DNA from: Flagellimonas amphidinii
GTDB lineage: Bacteria; Bacteroidota; Bacteroidia; Flavobacteriales; Flavobacteriaceae
DNA length: 64,000 nucleotides
Direction: 5' to 3'
Assembly (NCBI RefSeq): GCF_013090115.1
Contig: NZ_JABFNN010000041.1
Span: forward strand, 1 to 64,000
Under the pieces are notes generated by a model that was not told the origin of the DNA, did no database searches, and saw nothing but the letters and a program-made list of their open reading frames with translations. The position numbers were made by a program, and so were the translations under genes. Within the stretch, counting starts at the first letter, position 1; each line of letters begins with the position of its first letter. This document shows positions 34,301 to 41,640 of the stretch, piece by piece.

Positions 34301-35772
34301 ATGGGATTACCGTATACCAAGAGCAGGTAATGTTACTTTCCCAAAAATTGGCAGGATTCTCCAAAGGTGATGCGGATGTATTGCGTAAAGCCATGGGGAA
34401 AAAGATTTTTGCCTTGCTACAAAAATTAAAACCCCAATTTTTGGATGGTGGAGAAAAGAACGGTCACCCAAGGGACATTCTAGAAAAAATCTGGAAGGAT
34501 TGGGAAGCTTTCGCCTCCTACGCCTTCAACAAAAGTCACTCCACTTGCTACGCATACATTGCTTATCAAACTGCTTATTTGAAAGCCCATTACCCTGCCG
34601 AATATATGGCCGCGGTACTTTCCAACAACATGAATGACATTAAGCAGGTAACATTCTTCATGGAAGAATGCAAACGTATGGGATTGGAAGTATTGGGTCC
34701 TGACGTAAATGAGTCTTACTACAAGTTTGCGGTGAACAAGGACAATGCTGTTCGATTTGGCATGGGGGCTATTAAGGGCGTAGGTCGTTCTGCAGTAGAG
34801 ACCATCGTAGAAAACAGGAAAGAAGATGGCTCGTTCAAATCTGTTTTTGATCTGGCCAAACGGGTCGATTTACGATCAGCCAATAAAAAGTCTTTTGAAA
34901 ATCTTGCTTTAGCAGGAGGATTTGATTCTTTTGGAGACACCCACCGCGCACAATATTTTCATCATGATGGTGATGGCATCACTTTTTTGGAAAAAGTCAT
35001 TAAATCGGCTTCAAAATATCAAGAAAATCAGAACTCTTCGCAGATGGATATGTTTGGCGGCATTAGCGAAGCCCAAATTGCAGAGCCTGTAGTACCCCCA
35101 TGCGAGGATTGGAGTACCATGGAAAAACTCCGAAGAGAAAAAGAGGTTGTGGGCATCTACATCTCCGGACATCCCTTGGATGATTTTAAAAAAGAAATCA
35201 AAGCATTTTGCAACAGCAGTGTTTCGGCTTTTACGGATTTGGAAGGCTATGTCAACCGAGAACTATCAGTTGCAGGAGTAATTACTGATGTTCAGCATCG
35301 AGTTTCTAAAAACGGTAAAGGTTGGGGGCTGTTTACTTTGGAAGATTACAATGACACCCACGAATTCAGAATTTTTGGTGAAGAATATCTCAAATTCCGA
35401 CACTTTTTAATGATCAATTCCTTTGTTTACGTGAAAGCTTACGTGCGTGAAGGATGGGTAAATCGAGAAACCGGGAAGAAAGGGGAACCAAGATTACAGT
35501 TCAATGATTTTAAACAGCTTCAAGATGTGATGGATGCCTATGCCAAAAAGCTTACAATTAAGTTGAACATTGATCGCTTGCAGGAAAATAGAATTCAAAC
35601 CCTTAAGGACACATTAAAAACACACAAAGGAGATCACCCCCTTAATTTTGTGGTATATGAAATGCAGGATGAAATCAAACTGAGTCTGTCCAGTAGAAAA
35701 CAAAAAGTAAAAATCAATAGTGAGCTCCTCTCCATGTTGGAGGCTCATGAAATCCACTATAAACTAAATTAG
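31387..35772 (+). CDS. dnaE: DNA polymerase III subunit alpha with N-terminal exonuclease
   Basis: A 1461-residue replicative polymerase. Residues 1-180 are a DnaQ-like 3'-5' exonuclease (YLIFDTETTGLPKRW, with the D-E pair; NATADVEATTRCF). A PHP domain follows from about residue 262 (FAHLHNHSQFSVL, ALTDHANMMGAFHF), then palm and fingers (GPGRGSAAGSVVAYCL, MPDIDIDFDDEGRGRVIDY), the tandem HhH region (FAVNKDNAVRFGMGAIKGVG) and an OB fold (LSVAGVITDVQHRVSKNGKG). The fused exonuclease is usual for Flavobacteria, giving proofreading in the same chain. It diverges from rpsP. Confidence 0.96.
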   Translation: MYLIFDTETTGLPKRWDAPITDTDNWPRCVQIAWQLHDEMGNLVEHQDFLIQPEGFNVPYEAEQVHGISTALAEQDGAKLTEVLEAFNKALAQTKFVVGQNVDFDINIMGCEFHRMGIENSLGNLPVLDTCTEATAEMCKIPGGRGGKFKLPTLTELHQFLFGEPFAEAHNATADVEATTRCFLELVRKKHFTIQELDVQPDYYEQFSEANPQEIELIGLKHINLKKASKAIADALWEKDTGDVSEAEINENIESLANATFAHLHNHSQFSVLQSTINIKSLVKAAAENGMPAVALTDHANMMGAFHFVKEIKGHNKGVQERNKELEEKGEPAAEQEISPIIGCEFYVCEDHSNKSVKDYGYQIVLLAKNKQGYLNLAKMSSKAYTDGFYYVPRIDKKIVEQYKENVIALTGNLYGEVPNKILNVGEKQAEEALLWWKEQFGEDFYIEMMRHGQEDEDRVNQVLTQLAKKHAVKLIATNNTYYCDKKDAEAHDILLCVKDGEKQATPIGRGRGYRYGLPNQEYYFKSSEEMKELFKDVPDAILNIQEIIDKVEAFDLARDVLLPKFDIPDEFKVEEDQLDGGKRGENAYLRHITYKGAEKRYGEITDEISERIDFELSTIENSGYPGYFLIVEDFIREARNMGVSVGPGRGSAAGSVVAYCLTITNIDPLKYDLLFERFLNPDRVSMPDIDIDFDDEGRGRVIDYVINKYGANQVAQIITYGTMAAKSSIRDTARVLDLPLNDADRIAKLIPNMSKLGKIFGVDESDLKKKFRSDELDKVHQLLNISEGDDLEGQTVNMARVLEGSLRNTGIHACGVIITPDDITNFVPVATAKDSDLYVTQFDNSVVESAGLLKMDFLGLKTLTLIKDTVKIVKARTGVELIPDEFPLDDEKTYELFQRGDTVGIFQYESPGMQKHMKNLKPTVFDDLIAMNALYRPGPMEYIPSFIARKHGEEEITYDLPDMEEYLKETYGITVYQEQVMLLSQKLAGFSKGDADVLRKAMGKKIFALLQKLKPQFLDGGEKNGHPRDILEKIWKDWEAFASYAFNKSHSTCYAYIAYQTAYLKAHYPAEYMAAVLSNNMNDIKQVTFFMEECKRMGLEVLGPDVNESYYKFAVNKDNAVRFGMGAIKGVGRSAVETIVENRKEDGSFKSVFDLAKRVDLRSANKKSFENLALAGGFDSFGDTHRAQYFHHDGDGITFLEKVIKSASKYQENQNSSQMDMFGGISEAQIAEPVVPPCEDWSTMEKLRREKEVVGIYISGHPLDDFKKEIKAFCNSSVSAFTDLEGYVNRELSVAGVITDVQHRVSKNGKGWGLFTLEDYNDTHEFRIFGEEYLKFRHFLMINSFVYVKAYVREGWVNRETGKKGEPRLQFNDFKQLQDVMDAYAKKLTIKLNIDRLQENRIQTLKDTLKTHKGDHPLNFVVYEMQDEIKLSLSSRKQKVKINSELLSMLEAHEIHYKLN

Positions 35773-35846
35773 GCCTATAATTTATGCCAATGGCACCATA
35801 ATTAAAATGAATGTCATGACAGTAAGGAACATGGGCTTTATTTGAC

Positions 35847-35854
35847 TAACTTTG
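35847..35854 (+). promoter_or_regulatory. trxA promoter, TAnnTTTG -7 box
   Basis: TAACTTTG matches the Bacteroidota -7 box and lies 20 bases before the trxA ATG. The -33 element is not clear. Confidence 0.5.
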
Positions 35855-35874
35855 CGAATATTAAAACTAATAAA

Positions 35875-36192
35875 ATGGCACTAGAAATAACAGATGCAAC
35901 TTTTGATGAAGTAGTACTAAAAAGCGATAAACCTGTCGTTGTGGACTTTTGGGCGGCATGGTGTGGACCCTGTAGAATGGTAGGCCCAATTATTGAGGAA
36001 GTAAGCACAGAATATGAAGGCAAGGCCGTTGTTGGAAAAGTGGACGTTGATGCCAATCAGCAATATGCCGCCAAATATGGAGTACGTAACATCCCTACTG
36101 TTTTGGTCTTCAAAAATGGTGAGATTGTAAATCGTCAAGTTGGAGTATCTCCCAAGAAAGTTTACACTGACGCTATAGAAGCTGCTTTATAA
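35875..36192 (+). CDS. trxA: Thioredoxin
   Basis: A 105-residue thioredoxin. The redox motif is WCGPC within VVDFWAAWCGPCRM, followed by KVDVDANQQYAAKYGVRNIPTVLVFKNGE with the cis-Pro. It is a cytoplasmic protein-disulfide reductant. I start at ATG 35875; the upstream in-frame TTG codes for residues outside the fold and lies within the promoter. A strong terminator follows. Confidence 0.95.
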   Translation: MALEITDATFDEVVLKSDKPVVVDFWAAWCGPCRMVGPIIEEVSTEYEGKAVVGKVDVDANQQYAAKYGVRNIPTVLVFKNGEIVNRQVGVSPKKVYTDAIEAAL

Positions 36193-36214
36193 AATTATCC
36201 TCATTGGATTTTAG

Positions 36215-36243
36215 AAAAGGTTTGGCAATTGCCAAACCTTTTT
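36215..36243 (+). terminator. Intrinsic terminator after trxA
   Basis: AAAAGGTTTGGCAA and TTGCCAAACCTTTT form a perfect hairpin with T-run. Confidence 0.92.
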
Positions 36244-36271
36244 TGTTTTATCTTGGTTCTTCAATCTGACT

Positions 36272-37201
36272 ATGGATTTACGATCAGAACTTCATAAAGC
36301 ACCACTTTTTCAAAATCTGGAACTTACGGCAAACCAAATTGTCGAGGGATTTATCAGTGGTATACACAAAAGTCCATTTCATGGGTTTTCCCCCGAATTT
36401 GCCGAACATAAAATTTACAATCCTGGTGAGAGCACCAAACATATAGATTGGAAATTGTTTGCGAAGACAGATAGGCTTTATACCAAACGATATGAAGATG
36501 AGACCAATCTACGGTGCCATATGATTTTAGATAATTCTTCCTCTATGTACTATCCAGAGGTGAAAAATCTTTCCATTGACAATCTGAATAAAATCGGTTT
36601 TGGGGTTTTGTCCATTGCCGCCCTAATGCAACTTCTTAAAAAGCAACGGGATGCCGTTGGTTTGAGTATTTATTCAGATTCCTATAACTTTCATGCGACA
36701 GAAAAAAGCAGTGAACGACATTTTCAGATGTTGTACGCCAAACTGAACCAAGTTACAGAAACAAAGAGTGAATCACAAACCACTAAAACGTACACTTATT
36801 TACATCAGATTGCAGAGAAAATGCACAGAAGAAGCCTTATTTTTCTGTTTTCTGATATGTTTCAGACCGAAACAGAAGAAGCCCAGCTTTTTGATGCGTT
36901 ACGTCATTTAAAATACAACAAACATGCTGTTGTACTTTTTCACCTATTGGATGAAAAGCACGAATTCAATTTTGACTTTGAGAACACTCCCAAACGATTT
37001 GTGGATTTAGAGACAGGTGCCCATATAGATTTATACGCTGACAATATTAAAAAAGCATATCAACAGAAAGTAGCTGAATATCAAGAAAATTTAAAGTTGA
37101 AATGCGCTCAATACAAAATAAAATATGTTGGGATAGATGTGCATTCTGGTTTTGCCCAGGTCTTTAACACCTTCATGATTGAACGGCAAACATTCGGGTA
37201 A
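36272..37201 (+). CDS. DUF58 (vWA-like) protein
   Basis: A 309-residue protein of the DUF58 family. HGFSPEFAEHKIYNPGESTKHIDWKL holds the DUF58 signature (NPGES..HIDW), and MILDNSSSMYYP is the MIDAS-like DxSxS of a vWA fold. DUF58 proteins usually work with a MoxR AAA ATPase and other vWA proteins in envelope or cofactor assembly, but no MoxR gene is adjacent. It is cytoplasmic, without TM segment. It lies just upstream of tRNA-Asp. Confidence 0.9.
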   Translation: MDLRSELHKAPLFQNLELTANQIVEGFISGIHKSPFHGFSPEFAEHKIYNPGESTKHIDWKLFAKTDRLYTKRYEDETNLRCHMILDNSSSMYYPEVKNLSIDNLNKIGFGVLSIAALMQLLKKQRDAVGLSIYSDSYNFHATEKSSERHFQMLYAKLNQVTETKSESQTTKTYTYLHQIAEKMHRRSLIFLFSDMFQTETEEAQLFDALRHLKYNKHAVVLFHLLDEKHEFNFDFENTPKRFVDLETGAHIDLYADNIKKAYQQKVAEYQENLKLKCAQYKIKYVGIDVHSGFAQVFNTFMIERQTFG

Positions 37202-37244
37202 TTTTATTTTTAAAAAATCTTTTGTTGAATCAAAAAGGACAATG

Positions 37245-37252
37245 TATATTTG
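37245..37252 (+). promoter_or_regulatory. tRNA-Asp promoter, TAnnTTTG -7 box
   Basis: TATATTTG preceded at about 18-20 bases by TTG (37222-37227 region) fits the Bacteroidota housekeeping promoter. The transcript would begin near 37260, about 70 bases before the tRNA. Confidence 0.65.
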
Positions 37253-37328
37253 CACTCGCTTGTAAAAAAGCAAATGTAACAAGATTTGAATCTGACTGTT
37301 GTCAGAGTCTATTTTAGATAAAATCATT

Positions 37329-37402
37329 GGTCTGGTAGTTCAGTTGGTTAGAATACCTGCCTGTCACGCAGGGGGTCGCGGGTTCGAGTCCCGTCCAGAC
37401 CG
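37329..37402 (+). tRNA. tRNA-Asp (GTC)
   Basis: A 74-base cloverleaf: acceptor GGTCTGG / CCAGACC, discriminator G, anticodon stem-loop CCTGC-CTGTCAC-GCAGG with GTC, T-loop GGTTCGAGTC, and TAGTTCAGTTGGTTAG D-arm. The 3' CCA is not encoded. The 3' end is the probable attachment site of the genomic island that starts here. Confidence 0.96.
37391..37401. repeat. attL: 3' end of tRNA-Asp
   Basis: CCGTCCAGACC repeats exactly at 54218-54228. Extending left, GGTTCGAGTC here against GGTTTGGGGG there gives 17 identities over 21 bases, including the start of the T-arm. Confidence 0.8.
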
Positions 37403-37427
37403 CTCTAAAGACTCAACAAGAGTCAAA

Positions 37428-37466
37428 AAACCCTGATAAACAATTAGTTATCAGGGTTTCCCTTTT
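37428..37466 (+). terminator. Terminator downstream of tRNA-Asp (island side)
   Basis: AAACCCTGATAA (37428-37439) pairs with TTATCAGGGTTT (37448-37459), followed by a T-run. A small GACTC/GAGTC hairpin (37410-37424) precedes it. It lies inside the island and gives the tRNA a working terminator after integration. Confidence 0.85.
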
Positions 37467-37506
37467 TTTGGCAATCATATGATATCAGATGGAACCAATA
37501 AAATAG

Positions 37507-37525
37507 GTGACCAATTCGGTTACCA
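37507..37525. repeat. Island end repeat, left copy
   Basis: GTGACCAATTCGGTTACCA, 17 of 19 bases identical to the copy at 54139-54157, in the same orientation. Each lies within about 100 bases of the att site, where integrase or excisionase arm sites are expected. Confidence 0.65.
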
Positions 37526-37637
37526 TCGTTGCCGCTATTTATAAAATCCTCAAAACTTAGGGAATATCATGTTAAAACAATGTACATCAGCCTTTTGTAC
37601 CTAAAGGATTGGTGAAATTAACTGTAAAGACCAAGTT

Positions 37638-38894
37638 ATGAGACAGAAATTTTCATTGTTGTTCTACCTAAGGAACAACAGAATGGATTCCAACGGTATG
37701 ATTCCCATATTTATGAGGGTGACCGTCGATGGAAAACGTAGCGAGGTGAGTACCGGGAAAAAGATAAGGCGGACATCCTGGAACCCACAAGCAGGGAGGG
37801 CCAAGGGATATGGCCAAGAAGCACAGGAGATAAATGGCCATCTCCAACAAATGGAATCAGGAATCTGTAAGATACAACAGCAATACGTTGATCAGGGGAG
37901 AATCTATACTGCAAAGGTATTGTCCAACACCTTTTTGGGAAAAGGCGAACAACCGAAATTACTCCTTGAAATCTATAAGGGTCACAATAACGATCTTAAG
38001 AACAAAGTAGGTTCTGGATATTCCCATAGCGCATACATGAAGCACGTAAGAACGTGTCTACACCTTGGTACATTTTTAGCAAAAGAATATGGAGTGAAGG
38101 ATATCCGTGTGGGCCTGATCGACCTTATGTTCGTGAAACGTTTTGAAAGGCATCTGAATGACCAAAAAATAGGACAACAGAATACCATCACCAAATATGT
38201 GACCAACTTTAAGAAGATAGTACGGATTGCCCACGCCCATGGATGGATCGAACGTGACCCCTTTTACCATTGGAAAGCCGTATGGATCCCGGTACAAAGA
38301 GAGGCGTTAAGCGAATCAGAATTGCAAAGTTTAAGTGAGGCCCATATGGATATCCAACGATTGGAAGAAGTAAGGGACGTATTCCTGTTCTGCTGTTTTA
38401 CCGGATTGGCCCACTCCGATGTAAAGCGACTTTCTGAAAACGATATGACCATCGACATAAAAGGTAAGAAATGGATTCGGATAAATAGAAAAAAGACCAA
38501 GGTCCGATGCGATATCCCGCTTTTGGGACTCGCAGAGGAAATCATTCTTAAATATAAAGATAGAAATACAAGGAAAGGAGATACAGGTTTACTTCCAGTG
38601 ATCAGCAATCAAAAGACCAACCTGCACCTAAAGGAAATAGCTAAACGAAGTGGAATAAAAAAGAACCTTACCCATCATCTGGCAAGGCATACCTTTGCCA
38701 CTACCGTAACACTCTCCAATGGCGTGCCCATAGAATCCGTTAGCCGTATGCTTGGCCATCGTTCCCTTAAGACCACACAGATATATGCCAAAGTGGTGGA
38801 CAGGAAACTTCGAGAGGATATGGACGGCCTTCAGGAACGACTGGTCGGAAAAAGTTTTATGGGTTGGACAAATCCAAGACAAGGCAATATATAA
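37638..38894 (+). CDS. Tyrosine recombinase (IntDOT-like integrase)
   Basis: A 418-residue integrase: N-terminal arm-binding domain (about 1-110, FRVTVDGKRSEVSTGKKI-like), a SAM-like core-binding domain (about 110-215) and the catalytic domain. HHLARHTFATT (HxxR, His near 349), LGHRS and the nucleophile Tyr in TTQIYAKV (about 383) are present. The first Arg of the R-K-HxxR-H-Y set is replaced: CFTGLAHSDV has Ala (about 258) where many recombinases have Arg, as in IntDOT-type enzymes of Bacteroidota elements. It starts the island beside tRNA-Asp and should catalyse its integration and excision. Confidence 0.92.
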   Translation: MRQKFSLLFYLRNNRMDSNGMIPIFMRVTVDGKRSEVSTGKKIRRTSWNPQAGRAKGYGQEAQEINGHLQQMESGICKIQQQYVDQGRIYTAKVLSNTFLGKGEQPKLLLEIYKGHNNDLKNKVGSGYSHSAYMKHVRTCLHLGTFLAKEYGVKDIRVGLIDLMFVKRFERHLNDQKIGQQNTITKYVTNFKKIVRIAHAHGWIERDPFYHWKAVWIPVQREALSESELQSLSEAHMDIQRLEEVRDVFLFCCFTGLAHSDVKRLSENDMTIDIKGKKWIRINRKKTKVRCDIPLLGLAEEIILKYKDRNTRKGDTGLLPVISNQKTNLHLKEIAKRSGIKKNLTHHLARHTFATTVTLSNGVPIESVSRMLGHRSLKTTQIYAKVVDRKLREDMDGLQERLVGKSFMGWTNPRQGNI

Positions 38895-39162
38895 TGTCCC
38901 AAATTTACCCCAAAACTTTGCGCATGGATCCTATCGGGTTTTTGTAGTGTTCCGATAGATAAACGTAAAGCAAAAACACGATAGGGCGCAATCTATTTTT
39001 CGCAAGGCCGAAGGTATATCGAACAACGACCGAAAAGGGAGTTGAGAGGTATAGCGAGAGGGCAGCACGGCAAGCCGGTGCTACGTTCAACATTTTTTCG
39101 CCAAAAGGCCTGTAAATCCAGTACTTTTGAATAATTTTTTGCAGTGTGCAACTGGAGTAGAA

Positions 39163-39214
39163 TTGTGACAATTCCACTCGAAACCCCTATAAACACAGGA
39201 AAATATTGTCACAA
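39163..39214. repeat. Twin hairpin A with conserved loop
   Basis: TTGTGACAAT (39163-39172) and ATTGTCACAA (39205-39214) pair perfectly across a 32-base loop containing GAAACCCCTATAAACA. The loop resembles that of hairpin B; the stems do not share sequence. Confidence 0.6.
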
Positions 39215-39307
39215 TCAGTATAAGAGTTTTGAATTATTATAATTCTAATCTCATTTTTATTTTTTCAGATACATCCTCGGGTTTGTTGGTGGAATATTAG
39301 GGAAAAT

Positions 39308-39357
39308 TGGGTCAAATTCTCTTGAAAGCCTTATAAACAGTATAAAAAATTGACCCA
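39308..39357. repeat. Twin hairpin B with conserved loop
   Basis: TGGGTCAAATT (39308-39318) pairs with AATTGACCCA (39348-39357) with one bulged base, across a loop containing GAAAGCCTTATAAACA. Over 21 aligned loop bases 17 match hairpin A, whereas the stems differ but both pair, as expected for a conserved structure. Confidence 0.6.
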
Positions 39358-39604
39358 TTTTTGCTTTAAAATAGAATCTATGCCTCGCTCAGTAAATTAG
39401 TTTGGCAAGTATTTGGGACCTTGCAGCGTGAGACTTCGTTTCACTCGCTATCCATACCCAAGGCTATAGATTAATCTCATACCTAGTGCTTCGACCGCCA
39501 CCTATGGGTTTAAAAATCAAAAGTTGGATGATATTTTGAAAGAGGTAGGCGTATTTATTAATGTTAAGTTTCCTGGTCAATGGTTTAAGATTAACAGAAA
39601 TTCC

Positions 39605-40603
39605 TTAATCAAGGCTTGACATATCTCCCCATTTTGCCAAAAGTGCTTCTTTTTCTCTTTTGGTAATGGGAATGACCGAACCATGACGTGGATGAAAATT
39701 CATACTAACCACATCATCCACCACTTCAAAATGCTCTAAATCAGTAGATTTACAGAACTGATATTTGCCCGTTGCATACACATCATACATCAATATATAG
39801 TTGTCCGAATCTATTAGTTTAAAAATTCCAGAACCTTCAACAGGGTCATCGGTTTGATCTACGTACCCGTCCTGGACAACATAACCTTGATTGATCTTAT
39901 CCGAGACCGCTTTCATAATACCTTTTGCGTCTTCGTCCTCATTTTTAAAAAACAAATGATACTTATTATCCTTTAATACAATATCACCGTCTATGCACGC
40001 CCCCTTTTTGTAAAGCAATTGTCTAGGCTCGGTCTCAAAAGCAGTAAAATCTTTATTTACATAGGCATAGTAAATAATATCAGCATCTTGATTATGACGC
40101 ATTGACCAATAAACCATATATTTTTTTGCTTTATTATCATAAATGGTCTGGGGCGCCCAGACTCGGTTCACATCGCCAAATTTGTTGGGAAATGTTTTAG
40201 GCACATCGATAACACTGTGCGACCAATGGATCAAATCGGTAGATTTCAACAAGACCATAGCAGTATTTTCCCATCCCATTTTGGGTACATACAAATCCGT
40301 TAGCACCATATAAAAATTGCCGTCCTCTCCCCTTAGAATATGTGGATCCCTTACTCCTCCACTGACACTGATAGATTTACTGTCCATAATCGGCTTATCA
40401 TGGTTAAGTGCCCAAAAGTTATATCCATCGGAACTAAGTGCATAATACACCTGTTCTTGATTGGGGCCATTGCCCGCAAAATATGCAAATAGGTATCCAA
40501 CATACTCATCTTCGCCTCTTTTATTTATATTACAAGAGATAAAGCTCACCACCATAATGCTAAGTAAAAAAGAAAACAGAAAGCGTTTTATTAGATTTGT
40601 CAT
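39605..40603 (-). CDS. GH43-like glycoside hydrolase, lipoprotein
   Basis: A 332-residue five-bladed propeller enzyme with lipoprotein signal (lipidated Cys24 in FISC). GGVRDPHILRG carries the Asp base (D86); VWAPQTIYDNKAKKYMVYWS and the DPVEGSGIFKL segment (candidate acid Glu) fit the GH43/GH32 clan-like fold. GH43 enzymes release arabinose, xylose or galactose from plant or algal glycans; the exact one cannot be read. It is the last gene of the sus operon, 16 bases after its GH43 neighbour. Confidence 0.75.
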   Translation of the reverse strand: MTNLIKRFLFSFLLSIMVVSFISCNINKRGEDEYVGYLFAYFAGNGPNQEQVYYALSSDGYNFWALNHDKPIMDSKSISVSGGVRDPHILRGEDGNFYMVLTDLYVPKMGWENTAMVLLKSTDLIHWSHSVIDVPKTFPNKFGDVNRVWAPQTIYDNKAKKYMVYWSMRHNQDADIIYYAYVNKDFTAFETEPRQLLYKKGACIDGDIVLKDNKYHLFFKNEDEDAKGIMKAVSDKINQGYVVQDGYVDQTDDPVEGSGIFKLIDSDNYILMYDVYATGKYQFCKSTDLEHFEVVDDVVSMNFHPRHGSVIPITKREKEALLAKWGDMSSLD

Positions 40604-40618
40604 TTATGTTATTTTGGT

Positions 40619-41635
40619 TTATTGAGATTCATACAAAACGCCACCATCCGGATTGACAGCCAACATTTGCCCTTCCTTATCAAAATTCAAGCTATCAATC
40701 GCCAATTCACGCAACAGGGTATTGTTGTTATCCTTTATTCGATGATATAAAATATAATCCTGATTTTTTATTTTAATCACTGCATGATGGCCCGGTCCCA
40801 AGGGGATGGAATCTGCTGCGGTTGATAATATTGGGCTATTTTTCTCCTCAACCCATGGGCCATATGGCGTATTACCAACTGCACTACGCACCATATAGGT
40901 GGCATCAATGCATTTTCCTTGTGAATACATCAAGTGATATTTATTGTTTCTTTTTAACATAAACGGAGCCTCAAAATAGTTGGGAGGGGTAACATCCTTT
41001 ATCATTGATTCGTTAAAGGACACCATATCGTCTTGCAGTTCAACCATAAAACAGCGACTCTCTTGTTCCCAAGTCAAAGCGGAGCCCCAATACAAATAAA
41101 CTTTCTCATCGTCATCAATAAAAACCTCCGCATCAATCATGTGGTAATCTGGTCGTACATTTTTACCGATTATAGGTGTATTGTCAGCTTTGGCATTTTT
41201 CCATGGACCTAAAGGATTATCGGCAACACCTAACCATATTTCACTGCCCACGGAAACATACATATAGAATTTTTTATTTTTTCCTTGAATTACAGAAGGT
41301 GCCCAAACCCTTGCTCCTGAAGAGTTTTCTGTCTTACAAGCTTCCAAGGTGGGCCAGTTGAGGTGTTTTTGTTCCCAATTCTTAAAATCTGAAGATTCAA
41401 AAACCGCTAATTCGTCACCACCCCAAGGATCTACAGTGGCATAGATATAATATTTACTATTATGCTTTACCATCGAAGGATCTGCAAAAAAACCATCAAC
41501 TATTGGATTTCTAATTTTTGTTTGTACAATCTTATTCTTTCTTAATTCTTCATTTTCACGTACTTTGTCTTTACAGGACATTAGACAGAATGTAAAAATG
41601 ATACCAGCTGCCATAACCATCAGTCTTTGAATCAT
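40619..41635 (-). CDS. Glycoside hydrolase family 43 lipoprotein
   Basis: A 338-residue GH43 enzyme with lipidated Cys21 (FCLMSC). The catalytic triad is clear: base Asp52 in GFFADPSM, pKa-tuning Asp168 in HMIDAEVF, and acid Glu222 in YFEAPFM. It should cleave terminal furanose or pyranose residues (arabinofuranose, xylose or galactose) from side chains, in the periplasm or on the cell surface. It follows the GH30 gene by 5 bases. Confidence 0.88.
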   Translation of the reverse strand: MIQRLMVMAAGIIFTFCLMSCKDKVRENEELRKNKIVQTKIRNPIVDGFFADPSMVKHNSKYYIYATVDPWGGDELAVFESSDFKNWEQKHLNWPTLEACKTENSSGARVWAPSVIQGKNKKFYMYVSVGSEIWLGVADNPLGPWKNAKADNTPIIGKNVRPDYHMIDAEVFIDDDEKVYLYWGSALTWEQESRCFMVELQDDMVSFNESMIKDVTPPNYFEAPFMLKRNNKYHLMYSQGKCIDATYMVRSAVGNTPYGPWVEEKNSPILSTAADSIPLGPGHHAVIKIKNQDYILYHRIKDNNNTLLRELAIDSLNFDKEGQMLAVNPDGGVLYESQ

Positions 41636-41640
41636 TGGAG

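Larger units (their letters stand above)
38895..39604. other. 710-base non-coding block with hairpins between integrase and cargo
   Basis: No credible gene. It holds CTATCGG/CCGATAG arms (38931-38937, 38952-38958), a GC-richer stretch at about 38985-39090, and the twin hairpins at 39163-39357. Its structured, non-coding nature next to an integrase suggests regulatory, transfer-origin or recombination sites. Confidence 0.5.

Noticed and set aside
38905..39177. 90-codon minus-strand frame in the island's non-coding block
   Set aside because: It lies in structured, repeat-like DNA, lacks domain features and a credible start, and such frames are often shadows of conserved non-coding sequence in flavobacterial elements.
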